A stretch of 64,000 nucleotides of DNA from Denitromonas ohlonensis (lineage in GTDB: Bacteria > Pseudomonadota > Gammaproteobacteria > Burkholderiales > Rhodocyclaceae), in assembly GCF_007625205.1 (NCBI RefSeq), contig NZ_VMNI01000003.1, forward strand, positions 124,001-188,000, given 5' to 3'. The first letter of the stretch is position 1, and each line of letters opens with the position of its first letter. This document shows, one piece after another, positions 37,016 to 46,468 of this stretch. The notes under the pieces are model-generated. The model had not been told where the DNA came from, did not search any database, and saw only the letters and a list, made by a program, of their open reading frames with translations. A program made the translations under genes and the position numbers.

Positions 37016-37483
37016 TCAGTCCCACTGCAATTCGCGCAACTGCCAATCGCCGTCGGCACGCACCCACAGGCCGCGCACCTGGTAGATCCGCCCGGCCTCG
37101 GGGATCAGCCCCTCAGCGCCGGTGAGTACCACCGACGCGTTCGACCAGGCTTGGTCGGGCGTGTGCGAGAGCGGCTCGACCGTCACGCCGGTGATCACCA
37201 CGTGAATATTTTTGTAGCGCAAAAAATAGCCCGCGAGCAGGCGCTGCACGCCGGTCTTGTCGAGCTGTCCGGGATCCGTGCTGGGGCCGCCGCGAAAGGC
37301 CTCGGCGAGTTCGGCGCGGACGGTGGCATTCTGATGCTCGGCAATGCCTTGTTCGATACGGCCGATGGCTTCGCCAATGGCTTGTTCCGGCGAGGTTTTC
37401 TGGCACGCGGCGAGGGCGGCGATGAGCGCCAGACAGAGGCATGAACGGGCGCGTCGGGGCAGGGGGATTTCGGGCAGGCGCAT
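37016..37483 (-). CDS. Putative lipoprotein, NTF2-like nuclear-transport-factor-type fold
   Basis: 155 residues. The signal peptide ends in the lipobox CLALIAALAAC (Cys near residue 27), followed by QKTSPEQAIGEAIGRIEQGIAEHQNATVRAELAEAFRGG. The later GYFLRYKNIHVVITGVTVEPLSHTPDQAWSNASVVLTGAEGLIPEAGRIYQVRGLWVRADGDWQLRELQWD has a strand pattern resembling NTF2-like folds. Function unknown. ATG 37483 is chosen because it directly precedes the signal sequence. It is divergent from the cytochrome cluster with ~290 bp between (no clear element noted). Confidence 0.7.
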   Translation of the reverse strand: MRLPEIPLPRRARSCLCLALIAALAACQKTSPEQAIGEAIGRIEQGIAEHQNATVRAELAEAFRGGPSTDPGQLDKTGVQRLLAGYFLRYKNIHVVITGVTVEPLSHTPDQAWSNASVVLTGAEGLIPEAGRIYQVRGLWVRADGDWQLRELQWD

Positions 37484-37776
37484 GGCCCCATCATACGGTG
37501 ACCTCGAGTCGCGCGTCCAAGGCGAAAAGCCGCCAGGAACGGCCCACCGGGCGGCGCTGACGAAAACACGCCCGTCTTGCAATCGACCGCTGGGGTGCTA
37601 CACCAAGTACACAGAACCATAAAAATATGACGATGGCGCGCGACTTTGCTGCGAGGCGGCGCCATCTCCCGATCAGAGCCCCTTTACCCCGAACGTTTTC
37701 GGGGGTTTCGCGGCAACGCGCTTCACCGCGCGCGCCGTTTTGGGCCGGTCGTCACCGCGTGTCTCGGAGGCCCGAC

Positions 37777-40296
37777 ATGGTCCGCCTGTTTCTGCTTGTC
37801 ATCGCCCTGTCTGCCAGCTTCATCACCCCTATGGGCCGCCTCGCCCATGCCGCACCGGTGGTGCACGAGCAGGACATTCCCTACTTCGATTCCTGCGCGC
37901 GCGAGGGGCTGAACGCCTCGGAGTGCGCCGGCCGGCTGATCTGGTTCAAGGCCACGGCGGGCAACGATCGCTTCCACACCTATGTGTTTCAACAGCGGGT
38001 GGGCGTGCTGATCGACTGGTTCCGCGTGCTGCGCTCCGATGAGCGCGGCGAGCGCTTCCGCGCCTGGGGCGGCATTAATGACCCGGCCTGCTGTACGCCG
38101 GGCGAGCCCAACTGCCCGGCCAAATCACTGGAAGAAACCTATGGCCTGGACTGGTGCCCCGGCGACGAGGAATTGCTGAAGTATGTCGGCAAGGCCGGCT
38201 ACACCGATCCGGCCTGCGACTTTCACGACGCACCGCTGGCCGAGGTCGAGGTGCACGGCCCGACCGACCAGCGCCAGTCCGCCTGCGATCTGAAGTTCGG
38301 CACCTCGACCGGCATGCTCGGCATCCGCAAGTTTCCGAATCCGCGCTTCGACCGCGACAAGTGGGTCAAACTCAACGGCAGCGCCGGCACCTGGGAAGGC
38401 TACAACCGCAAGATTCCGGCCGCTGGCGGCTCGGATGAACCGGCCAAGAGCCGCCTGCTCGACGGCGCGGTCGAGCCGCCCTACCTGATCGGCACCGCCT
38501 GCGGCTCCTGCCATATTTCCTTCGACCCGCTCAACCCGCCGGCCGACCCGGCCCATCCCAAGTGGGAGAACATCAAGGGCCTGCTCGGCAACCAGTACTC
38601 GCGCATCTCCGAGATCATGGTGTCGGGCATGGCCAGCAACACGCTGGAGTGGCAGATGTTTGCCCACGCCCGGCCGGGCACCAGCGACACCTCGGCCATC
38701 CCCAACGACCAGGTGAACAACCCCGGCACCATGAACGCGCTGATCAACATCCCCCAGCGGCCGGTGTTCATGGGCGAAAAAGTGCTCAAGTGGCGCAAGG
38801 CCAACAGCTGCGAGGGCAAGGCCGCCGCCACCTGCTGGTGCGAGCCGGCTCGCGAGGGCAAGTGCTGGGAGAAGTCGCTGGCGGATGAGACCGTGCATCA
38901 CATCCTCAAGGGCGGCGAGGACTCGATTGGCGCGCTCGAAGCCATCCAGCGCGTGTATTTCAACATCGGTTCGTGCTCGGAGCAGTGCTGGGTCAATCAC
39001 CTCACCGACCTGCGCGTGGCCGACCCGCAGCAGCGCGGCTTTGGCCAGACGCCCTTCAACATCGGCCAGTGCCGGCGCGACTGCCCCAACTTCCGCGCGA
39101 TTGAAGACCGGCTGGGCAACATCCTCGACTTCTTCATGTCGGCCGAAGCGCGCAACACCGACCTGCGCGAAGCGCGCGAGACCGGCCTGCGCAAGGCCGA
39201 CCCCAGCGCCACCTACGCCACGCAGGACCTGATCGCCGATCTGGAAAAAGAGTTTGGCGAGGGCGCCGTGGCCCGTGGGCAACAGGTGTTTGCCACCACC
39301 TGCGCACGCTGCCACTCTAGCCAGCCCGAGGCAGCAGCCGGGCAGTTCGACGCACTGGACTTCTACAAGATGGACGAGAAGAGCGGCCTGCGCGCCGACT
39401 GGCTGGGCAATGACGCACCCACGCTGGTGTCCGAGGTCGGCACCTTCCGCTGCCGCGCCCTGCACAGCAACCACATGACCGGCAAGATCTGGGAAGAATA
39501 CGGCTCGGAAACCCTGCGCGCGCAAGCCGCCGACCCCAACCTGGCCGAGCCGGCCGATGGCGGGCGCAGCTACTACCGCAACATCTCACTGATCAACCTG
39601 TGGGCGCACGCCCCCTTTCTGCACAACAACGCGCTCGGCCCCGAGCTGTGCGGCAAGCCGGCCAACAAGGCCAACGCCTTCTACGCCATGCGCCCGCGCT
39701 ATGTCGACGGCAACACCCTGTCGTTGCTGCCGCCCGACCAGCAACCCGCCTGCTGGGAGTACGACCCCAGCGTCGAGGGCCGCTTCAAGCTCTACAAGGC
39801 GAGCATGGACGAGTTGCTCAACCCGGCCAAACGCATCCCCAAGGTCACACTGCTCAACGAGGATGTGACCCTGCGCGTCGGCCCGCGGCTGTGGGACGGC
39901 ACCGAGAAGGAGAAGCTGGTCGGCTTCTCGCTCACCATCCCGGCGGTCATCGACGGGCGCGGCGTCAATGCCGGCACGGTGGGCAACTTCCAGCACAAGA
40001 CCTTCGTGGTCGACCTGGTGCAGGCCAAGTTCAAGCCCAAGGAGGTTGAAGCGCGGCTGGTCAAGCAATGGGGGCCGGATGCCGGCAAGCGCGTGTTCAC
40101 CGACCTCAAGGCCATCACCGAGGAGGTCACCAGCCAACCCAACGGCCTGGTCGAGGCGCTCAAGAAGCGGCCCTATCTGGTCAAGCAGATCTACTCCTCC
40201 TGCTTTGCCGAGATCGAAAACGCCGGTCACCGCTTTGGCGAAGACCTCTCCGAGGCCGACAAGAAGGCCCTCACCGCCTTCCTGGCCACCCTGTAA
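37777..40296 (+). CDS. Large exported di-haem c-type cytochrome, unknown function
   Basis: An 839-residue protein with a Sec signal (MVRLFLLVIALSASFITPMGRLAHA). It has two covalent haem motifs, CGSCH (242-246) and CARCH (509-513), the latter starting a C-terminal domain that contains NISLINLWAHAPFLHNNALGPELC, as in RoxA-like and di-haem peroxidase-like proteins. Many additional Cys residues (CCTPGEPNC, CEGKAAATCWCEPAREGKCW, CSEQCW, CRRDC) suggest several disulfides, unusual for this superfamily. GGAGG precedes ATG 37777; the frame is open upstream but lacks an RBS. First gene of the five-gene + strand cluster. Confidence 0.82.
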   Translation: MVRLFLLVIALSASFITPMGRLAHAAPVVHEQDIPYFDSCAREGLNASECAGRLIWFKATAGNDRFHTYVFQQRVGVLIDWFRVLRSDERGERFRAWGGINDPACCTPGEPNCPAKSLEETYGLDWCPGDEELLKYVGKAGYTDPACDFHDAPLAEVEVHGPTDQRQSACDLKFGTSTGMLGIRKFPNPRFDRDKWVKLNGSAGTWEGYNRKIPAAGGSDEPAKSRLLDGAVEPPYLIGTACGSCHISFDPLNPPADPAHPKWENIKGLLGNQYSRISEIMVSGMASNTLEWQMFAHARPGTSDTSAIPNDQVNNPGTMNALINIPQRPVFMGEKVLKWRKANSCEGKAAATCWCEPAREGKCWEKSLADETVHHILKGGEDSIGALEAIQRVYFNIGSCSEQCWVNHLTDLRVADPQQRGFGQTPFNIGQCRRDCPNFRAIEDRLGNILDFFMSAEARNTDLREARETGLRKADPSATYATQDLIADLEKEFGEGAVARGQQVFATTCARCHSSQPEAAAGQFDALDFYKMDEKSGLRADWLGNDAPTLVSEVGTFRCRALHSNHMTGKIWEEYGSETLRAQAADPNLAEPADGGRSYYRNISLINLWAHAPFLHNNALGPELCGKPANKANAFYAMRPRYVDGNTLSLLPPDQQPACWEYDPSVEGRFKLYKASMDELLNPAKRIPKVTLLNEDVTLRVGPRLWDGTEKEKLVGFSLTIPAVIDGRGVNAGTVGNFQHKTFVVDLVQAKFKPKEVEARLVKQWGPDAGKRVFTDLKAITEEVTSQPNGLVEALKKRPYLVKQIYSSCFAEIENAGHRFGEDLSEADKKALTAFLATL

Positions 40297-40311
40297 GCGA
40301 GGAGGACCGCC

Positions 40312-41214
40312 ATGACAACGCACCGCACCGCCCGCCTCCTCGCCACCGCCGCCGCCCTCGCCCTGCTCGCCGGCTGCGGCGCCAAGGAAGACAAGACCCC
40401 GCCGGCGATCAGCTTCGCGCCCTACGGCGAAGCCCACAACGCCAAGCCTGATTTCGCCGAACTGGAGGCGCAGCACCCGCTGTCGGTCGAGGAGCTCTAC
40501 AAGATCACGCCCAAGAACCTCGCCCTGCTCGAGCAGGAACAGGTCGACCAGATCTACGCGCGCCTGTCCGCCGGGCCGATCCCCGAGGGCCCCTACGAGG
40601 GCGACCTGTTCTTCCCCAAAGGCGGCAGCGGCAAGCTGCGTCTGTCGGAGATTGCCGGCGGCGGACTCAAGGGCCTGCTGGTGAACGTGGCCGGCAAAAA
40701 GCTCGACCTGATGGGCGAGATCCTGTGGAAGGGCAAGGTCTTCTACCGCGACGAGCGCCTGCTGCGCAATCGCATCGAAGATCTCAAAACCCTCAAGGCC
40801 GTCGGCCTGATCGAAGAGAGCGACGCCAACCCGCTGCAGGAGATCACCGTCAACGGCAAGGACCAGTGGCTGCTCTTCCCCGCGCAGTTGTACTGCGGAC
40901 AGAGCCTGCTCGACGGCCGGCGCGAATCCATCATCATCGACTACGCCTTCACCGACCAGCTGCCCGGCTACCGGCGCATGCCCGACATGATGGCCGGCCG
41001 CGACGGCTTCGCCATCCGCGACGAGGTGCGCATGATCCGCCCCGGGCTGTATCTGGGCCGCGCCTATATCGACCGCGCCTTCGTGGTGAACTTCGTGCTC
41101 TACAACAAGGCCGTGGACGAAGCGGGCAAGGCCGGCTACCTCGCCACCGGCAAGACGGCGGAAGACTGCTGGACCGGCACCCAGCACCGGCAACTCGTCG
41201 CCGCGGCGAAATGA
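40312..41214 (+). CDS. Putative lipoprotein of the di-haem cytochrome cluster
   Basis: 300 residues. The signal peptide has lipobox ALALLAGC (Cys ~21), so it should be membrane-anchored in the periplasm. The mature part (residues 22-300) starts GAKEDKTPPAISFAPYGEAHNAKPDFAELEAQHPLSVEELYKITPKNLALLEQEQ and has no haem motif or recognised domain. An AGGAGG RBS precedes it. It lies 15 bp after the large cytochrome and 10 bp before the next one, so it is an operon partner, perhaps a docking or assembly factor (inference). Confidence 0.75.
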   Translation: MTTHRTARLLATAAALALLAGCGAKEDKTPPAISFAPYGEAHNAKPDFAELEAQHPLSVEELYKITPKNLALLEQEQVDQIYARLSAGPIPEGPYEGDLFFPKGGSGKLRLSEIAGGGLKGLLVNVAGKKLDLMGEILWKGKVFYRDERLLRNRIEDLKTLKAVGLIEESDANPLQEITVNGKDQWLLFPAQLYCGQSLLDGRRESIIIDYAFTDQLPGYRRMPDMMAGRDGFAIRDEVRMIRPGLYLGRAYIDRAFVVNFVLYNKAVDEAGKAGYLATGKTAEDCWTGTQHRQLVAAAK

Positions 41215-41224
41215 GGCCGCGCCC

Positions 41225-43171
41225 ATGCGCAGCGCGTGGCGATCCCTCGGCCTGCGCCTGCTGTGCGCGTTGTGGCTGGCGCCGTCGGTCGTTTGGGCCG
41301 AGGGCGCCTCGCTGTTTGCGCAGCTGATGACCCCGCCCGGCCAGCCCGCCGCACGCGTTACCTACCCCATCGAGGCGCTGGTCGCGCAACTGCGCGGGCA
41401 AGTCTCCGCCAACGGCGGCGAGGCCGGCGATGGCCTGCCGCTGGTGCTCATCCCGCTCGGCCGCTCGCTGCAACGCCACACTGCCGGCGCCGCGCACTAT
41501 TTTGAATCGCCCCGCGTGGTCGTCGCCGTCACCGGCGAGCCAGCCGCCACCGACCGCCCGCTGCTGCGCGACCGGCTCTACCTCGGCTACCACGAAGCCG
41601 CCGGCGTGCTCGAAGTCATCAGCTACAACGACAGCGCCGGCCGCTTCGAATTCGAGATCGTGGACGACTACCGCGAGGGCGCCACGCCCCGCCTGCGCGC
41701 CGGCAATCGCGGCCTGTGCCTGGCCTGCCATCAGAACGCCGCGCCGCTGTTCTCGCGTCAGACTTGGGACGAAACCAGCGGCAACGCGGCCATCGCCCGC
41801 CTGCTCAGCGCCGCCGGTCGCGACTTCTACGGCCTGCCCTGGCGTCACGGCGTCGACGTGGCCAACGCCATCGACGACGCCACCGACCGCGCCAACCTGC
41901 TGTCCATCGCGCAGACCGTCTGGCAACACGGCTGTGCCCATGCCGACCGCCCCACCGCCGTACGCTGCCGCGCCCGCCTGCTGTGGCGCACCCTGCTCGA
42001 CCGCCTCGGCAGCCCCGCCACCGGCCGACTCACCGACGACCCGGCGCTGGCACCGCTGGCCGCCCACTGGTCGCAACGCTGGCCCGACGGCCTGCCCGTG
42101 CCCAACCCCGACATCCCCAACCGCCAGCCCTTCGCCGCCACCTTGCCCTGGCAGGCGCTGCCGACCGAGCCCGCCGAGCTGCGCCGCGTCGCCGACGTGG
42201 CCGAACGCTTCGACCCGCTCGCCCTGCGCCCGCCGCTTGGCCACTGGCGTGTCAACGACGCCGCCACGCTGCCAAACCTCATCCACGCACTCGGCCAGTT
42301 CATTGCCGACGTCGACATCGCCGCGCTCGACCATGCGCTGCGCGGCGCAATCGGCATGCAGGCCGAAGCCCTCACCCTCGAGTGCAGCCGCCGCCATCGC
42401 CCCGAGCGCGAAGACCTCGACTGCCACCACGCCAGCGGCCTCGCCCTCAGCGCCCGGCGCAGCGCCGACCAACTCAAGATCGACCGCCTCGTGCTCGGCG
42501 CCGGCCCAGCCCGCAGCGCCCCGCCGTTTCGCCGTGGCGCCGACGGCCACTTTTACCCCGCCGGCACCGCCCCGCGCACCCCCGAGGGCGCAGCGCTTCG
42601 GCGCATCGAAGTGAGCCCGGGCGCGGTTCGCGTCCTGCTCACCGACGATCTCGCCGCCCTGCGCACCCATGTCGACCGCCTCGTCGCCGACACCCTCGCC
42701 GGCCGTAGCGACGCCCTCGACGACGCCCCGCTGCGCCGCGCCGCCGTGCTCTCACCGTTGCTGCCCATGCCCACCGAACGCCCCGCGCCGGTGCCGACAC
42801 TGGCCGAGCGCAGCAGCCCCGACGACCCCGATCTTGCGCCCTTCTACAAACACTGCGGCCTGTGCCACGACAGCACCGAAGCCTTCCCGCCCGGCTTTTT
42901 GCATGGCGACCGCGACACCATCCGCGCCGCCGTCGACCGCTGCGCCCCGCGCATGGCCCGCCGGCTGGCGATGTGGGCGTCGCCCGCCGGCACGCGTGAA
43001 AAAACGCCCATGCCGCCCCCGGCCTCGACCCAGGCCGGCGACATCCAGCACAGCGGCGATCTGGCCTCGATGCGCCAATGGCTTCACGGCCGGCTGCAAG
43101 CCAACGGCCACAACCCGGCACAACTGGCCGCCCGCCCCTACGCCGACCTGCCCGACTGTGCGGTCTTTTGA
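41225..43171 (+). CDS. Exported di-haem c-type cytochrome, unknown function
   Basis: 648 residues with a Sec signal (MRSAWRSLGLRLLCALWLAPSVVWA). Two haem-attachment motifs: CLACH (165-169) and CGLCH (544-548), nearly 380 residues apart. Between them is a long region without recognised domains (VLEVISYNDSAGRFEFEIVDDYREG before haem 1). The C-terminal domain around haem 2 (FYKHCGLCHDSTEAFPPGFLHGDRDTIRAAV...GTREKTPMPPPAS) resembles a small cytochrome c domain. Part of the contiguous cluster between the lipoprotein and the RoxA-like genes. Catalytic function unknown. Confidence 0.8.
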   Translation: MRSAWRSLGLRLLCALWLAPSVVWAEGASLFAQLMTPPGQPAARVTYPIEALVAQLRGQVSANGGEAGDGLPLVLIPLGRSLQRHTAGAAHYFESPRVVVAVTGEPAATDRPLLRDRLYLGYHEAAGVLEVISYNDSAGRFEFEIVDDYREGATPRLRAGNRGLCLACHQNAAPLFSRQTWDETSGNAAIARLLSAAGRDFYGLPWRHGVDVANAIDDATDRANLLSIAQTVWQHGCAHADRPTAVRCRARLLWRTLLDRLGSPATGRLTDDPALAPLAAHWSQRWPDGLPVPNPDIPNRQPFAATLPWQALPTEPAELRRVADVAERFDPLALRPPLGHWRVNDAATLPNLIHALGQFIADVDIAALDHALRGAIGMQAEALTLECSRRHRPEREDLDCHHASGLALSARRSADQLKIDRLVLGAGPARSAPPFRRGADGHFYPAGTAPRTPEGAALRRIEVSPGAVRVLLTDDLAALRTHVDRLVADTLAGRSDALDDAPLRRAAVLSPLLPMPTERPAPVPTLAERSSPDDPDLAPFYKHCGLCHDSTEAFPPGFLHGDRDTIRAAVDRCAPRMARRLAMWASPAGTREKTPMPPPASTQAGDIQHSGDLASMRQWLHGRLQANGHNPAQLAARPYADLPDCAVF

Positions 43172-43182
43172 GAGACGACGCG

Positions 43183-44691
43183 ATGGCCCATCCCGACTCC
43201 TCCCCCCCGCCCCGCCATCCCCACTGGCTCGGCCGCAGCCTGCTGTGGCTGCCCTGGGTGCTTGGCCTGGTCGGCGGCATCTACGCGCTCGGCCGCTTCA
43301 CCGCCGACATCCCGGTCGCCTATGCCGACGCGCCCAGCCACTTCAAGTACGGCTCCACCGGCGGCGAGCGCGAATCGGGCTTTCCGTACTGGATATGGAA
43401 GGTGCTGCCCAAGGTCTGCCCCGAGCACCTGCCCGGCGACGGCTACCGCTCGATCGGCTTCACCTACGAGCCGGGCAAGGACCTGCCCATCGGCGTATCG
43501 AAGCGCTTCAACCTCGGCATCGACCGCGTCTTCCTCAACTGCGCCGCCTGCCACGCCAGCACCGTGCGCGATGCGCCGGGCGCGGCACCGGCGGTATACC
43601 TCGGCATGCCGGCGCATCGGCTCGATCTCAAAGGCTTCGAGACCTTCTTCTTCAACTGCGCGGCCGGGCCGAAGTTTCGCAGCGAGTTCATCGTGCCCGA
43701 GATCGAAGCCGCCGCCGGCCGGCTCAGCCCGCTCGATCGCTATGTGGTCTACCCGGTGGCGATCAGCCTGATGCGCGAGCGCCTGCTCATGCTGCGCGAG
43801 CGTTTCGCCTTCGCCTTTGAGCAGCCCGACTGGGGGCCGGGCCGGGTGGACACCTTCAACTCGGCCAAGATCCTGTTCAACTTCCCCATGCACCAGCTGC
43901 CCAAAAAAGAGCTGCTCGGCGCCTCTGACTTCCCGTCCATCTGGCTGCAAGGCCCGCGCATGAAGCGCGACGACGGCGAGCGCATGGAGTTGCACTGGGA
44001 CGGCAACAACACCCGCACCGAAGAGCGCAACAAGAGCGCCGCCTTCGGCACCGGCACCACGCCGCCGACCATCGACCTGCGCGCCGTCGGCCGCATCGAG
44101 CAATGGTTGCTCGACCTCACCCCGCCGGTCTGGCCCTACGCCATCGACACCGAAAAAGCCGAGCGCGGCAAGACGCTCTACGCCGCCACCTGCGCCGCCT
44201 GCCACGGCGCCAGCGGGCGCGACTTTGCGGGCAAATACGTCGGCCATGTCACGCCGATTGCCGACATCGCCACCGACCGCGCCCGGCTCGACTCCTACAC
44301 CTACACCCTGGCGGTCAACCAGAGCACGCTCTACGCCGGCTACCCGCACCGCTTCCAGCATTTCCGCAAAACGCACGGCTACGCCAACATGCCGCTCGAC
44401 GGCCTCTGGCTGCGCGGGCCCTACCTGCACAACGGTTCGGTGCCCACCGTGCGCGACCTGCTCAACCCCGCGGCCGACCGCCCCACCCGCTTCTGGCGCG
44501 GTAACGACATCATCGACCGCGACCGCCTCGGCTTTGTCTCCGACGTGGCCGCCGAACCCGACCGGCAGTACTTCCCGTTCGACACCACCGAGCCCGGCAA
44601 CGGCAATGGCGGCCACGAAGGCGCGGCCTACGGCACCACGCTGGCGCCCGAGGACAAGGACGCCATCGTCGAATTCTTGAAGACGTTTTGA
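43183..44691 (+). CDS. RoxA-like di-haem c-type cytochrome, membrane-anchored
   Basis: 502 residues. The N-terminal anchor LLWLPWVLGLVGGIYALGRF (residues ~20-40) is probably uncleaved. Haem motifs are CAACH 120-124 and CAACH 337-341. RoxA-family landmarks: HFKYGSTGGERESGFPYWIWKVLPKVCPEHLPGDGY, PYLHNGSVPTVRDLL and FWRGNDIIDRDRLGFVSD. RoxA (rubber oxygenase A) is the biochemically characterised relative, ~680 residues; this shorter type has no known substrate. It starts 11 bp after the previous gene. It is a paralogue of 44968. Confidence 0.85.
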   Translation: MAHPDSSPPPRHPHWLGRSLLWLPWVLGLVGGIYALGRFTADIPVAYADAPSHFKYGSTGGERESGFPYWIWKVLPKVCPEHLPGDGYRSIGFTYEPGKDLPIGVSKRFNLGIDRVFLNCAACHASTVRDAPGAAPAVYLGMPAHRLDLKGFETFFFNCAAGPKFRSEFIVPEIEAAAGRLSPLDRYVVYPVAISLMRERLLMLRERFAFAFEQPDWGPGRVDTFNSAKILFNFPMHQLPKKELLGASDFPSIWLQGPRMKRDDGERMELHWDGNNTRTEERNKSAAFGTGTTPPTIDLRAVGRIEQWLLDLTPPVWPYAIDTEKAERGKTLYAATCAACHGASGRDFAGKYVGHVTPIADIATDRARLDSYTYTLAVNQSTLYAGYPHRFQHFRKTHGYANMPLDGLWLRGPYLHNGSVPTVRDLLNPAADRPTRFWRGNDIIDRDRLGFVSDVAAEPDRQYFPFDTTEPGNGNGGHEGAAYGTTLAPEDKDAIVEFLKTF

Positions 44692-44723
44692 GGGCCCGAG
44701 AATGAACCCCCTCCCGCAAAAAC

Positions 44724-44927
44724 GTAGCCCGGATGCAGCGCAGCGGAATCCGGGAACACCCGCCCGAGCGGGCACACCGCGTGTCAGCCAAGGGCACCGC
44801 GCGGTCCACAAGCCATTGGGACTCGGCACACTGCTCCCGGATTCCGCTGCGCTGCATCCGGGCTACGCCCTGGCCACCCCGCACCTCCCCGGCGCACCCC
44901 GTAGGGTGGGCGGCTTGCCCGCCCACC
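44724..44927. repeat. REP-like palindromes (GTAGCCCGGATGCAGCGCAGCGG family and GTAGGGTGGGCGG half)
   Basis: GTAGCCCGGATGCAGCGCAGCGGAATCCGGG (from 44724) is the complement of the block ending GGATTCCGCTGCGCTGCATCCGGGCTAC at 44876, a perfect ~30-bp inverted repeat enclosing 90 bp. At 44901-44927 a GTAGGGTGGGCGGC..GCCCGCCCACC hairpin follows, matching the family at 23694. The 276-bp interval between the two RoxA-like genes holds nothing else. Confidence 0.8.
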
Positions 44928-44967
44928 ACACCGCCGGCCCCGGCACACCCCCCGGAGGGCCCATCGC

Positions 44968-46437
44968 ATGAGCCTCGCCACCAACACCAAACCCCGCCGC
45001 ACCTGGCTCGCCGTCCTCGGCCTGGTCGTACTCTTCGGCATCGCCGCCGGCGTCTATGGCTGGGTCAAATTCTTCCGCGAGGTGCCGCAACCGGCGTGGA
45101 TCACTGACGACCCCGAGATGCGCTTCAAATACGGCTCGATCGGCGCCGAGGCCGACGCCGGCATTCCCTACTGGATCTTCTACGTGCTACCGCGCGTCTT
45201 CCCCGACAAACTCCCCGGCCCCGGCGGCTACGCCAGCTTTGGCGTGGCGTGGGAGCAAGGCATGGAGTTGCCGGTCGGCTTCACCAAGAAAACCATCGGC
45301 TTCGACCGCGTGGCCAACACCTGCGCCGTCTGCCACACCGCCACCTACCGCGAGTCGGTCGATTCCAACCCGGTGTTCGTGCCCACCGGCCCCAACCACA
45401 CACTCGATCTGGCCGCCTTTTTCCGCTTCCTCATCGACTGCGCCAAAGACCCGCGCTTTGACGCCGATGTGCTCATGCGCGAAATCAACCTCGTCACCGA
45501 TCTGGCCTGGGACGACGCCCTCATCTACCGCTACCTGCTCATTCCTATTACAAAGAAACGTCTCCTCGAACGCCAGACCCAGTTCGCCTGGCTGTACCAC
45601 CCCGCCTTCCCCGAGTGGGGGCGCGGCCGCGACGACTCGATGAACCTCACCAAGTACTTCATGATCGAGTGGCCGATGGACGACACCTTCGGCCCCACCG
45701 ACATGCCGTCCATCTGGAACCTCGGCAAATACCAGGCCGACAAGGGGCACCGCATGAACTTTGCCGGCGACAGCCACAACGCCTATTCGGTGGTCATCGA
45801 CTCCGCCCTCGGCCTGCTCGGCGCGCCGCCCAAGGACAATGCCGAATTCCTCAAACAGATCGACTGGATGCTGGACTACCTCAAGGCCGCCCGCGCCCCG
45901 GCCTACCCCTTCGCCATCGACACCGTCCTGGCCGAGCGCGGCAAAGCCGTTTTCGACGCCACCTGCGCCGGCTGCCACGCCAGCGAGCGCACCGGCACCG
46001 TCGTGCCCGTCGAAGAGGTCGGCACCAGCCGCGACCGCATGGAAACATGGAACGAAAAGGCCGCGTATGAAGCCAACAAGGTGGTCACCGAGATGGGCAT
46101 AAAACGCGAAGGCCTCGTCGAAGAGCCCCTGCGCGGCTATGTCGCCGCCTTCCTCGACGGCATCTGGCTACGCGCGCCCTACCTGCACAATGGCTCCGTA
46201 CCCACCCTGCGCGATCTGCTCGAGCCCCCCGCCAAGCGCCCGGTCACCTTCTGGCGCGGCTACAACCTGTACGACCGCGAGCGCGTCGGCTATGTCACCG
46301 CCGGCGAAGACGCGGAGTACTACGGCAGCCTGCACGACACCCGGCTCAAGGGCGGCGGGAATCAGGGGCACAACTACGGCACGGGCTTGCCCGACGAGCA
46401 CAAGGCGGCCTTGGTGGAGTATTTGAAGACGCTATGA
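44968..46437 (+). CDS. RoxA-like di-haem c-type cytochrome, membrane-anchored (paralogue)
   Basis: 489 residues. N-terminal anchor WLAVLGLVVLFGIAAGVYGWV. Haem motifs CAVCH 119-123 and CAGCH 333-337. Family landmarks: RFKYGSIGAEADAGIPYWIFYVLPRVFPDKLPGPGGY, PYLHNGSVPTLRDLLEPPAKRPVTFWRGYNLYDRERVGYV and LKGGGNQGHNYGTGLPDEHKAALVEYLKTL. It matches the protein at 43183 throughout, consistent with tandem duplication, with a REP palindrome pair between them. A shorter decayed copy of its 3' part lies at 48885-49245. Confidence 0.86.
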   Translation: MSLATNTKPRRTWLAVLGLVVLFGIAAGVYGWVKFFREVPQPAWITDDPEMRFKYGSIGAEADAGIPYWIFYVLPRVFPDKLPGPGGYASFGVAWEQGMELPVGFTKKTIGFDRVANTCAVCHTATYRESVDSNPVFVPTGPNHTLDLAAFFRFLIDCAKDPRFDADVLMREINLVTDLAWDDALIYRYLLIPITKKRLLERQTQFAWLYHPAFPEWGRGRDDSMNLTKYFMIEWPMDDTFGPTDMPSIWNLGKYQADKGHRMNFAGDSHNAYSVVIDSALGLLGAPPKDNAEFLKQIDWMLDYLKAARAPAYPFAIDTVLAERGKAVFDATCAGCHASERTGTVVPVEEVGTSRDRMETWNEKAAYEANKVVTEMGIKREGLVEEPLRGYVAAFLDGIWLRAPYLHNGSVPTLRDLLEPPAKRPVTFWRGYNLYDRERVGYVTAGEDAEYYGSLHDTRLKGGGNQGHNYGTGLPDEHKAALVEYLKTL

Positions 46438-46468
46438 GCTTCGCCGCCCCGCGCGTCCGCAAGCGGCA

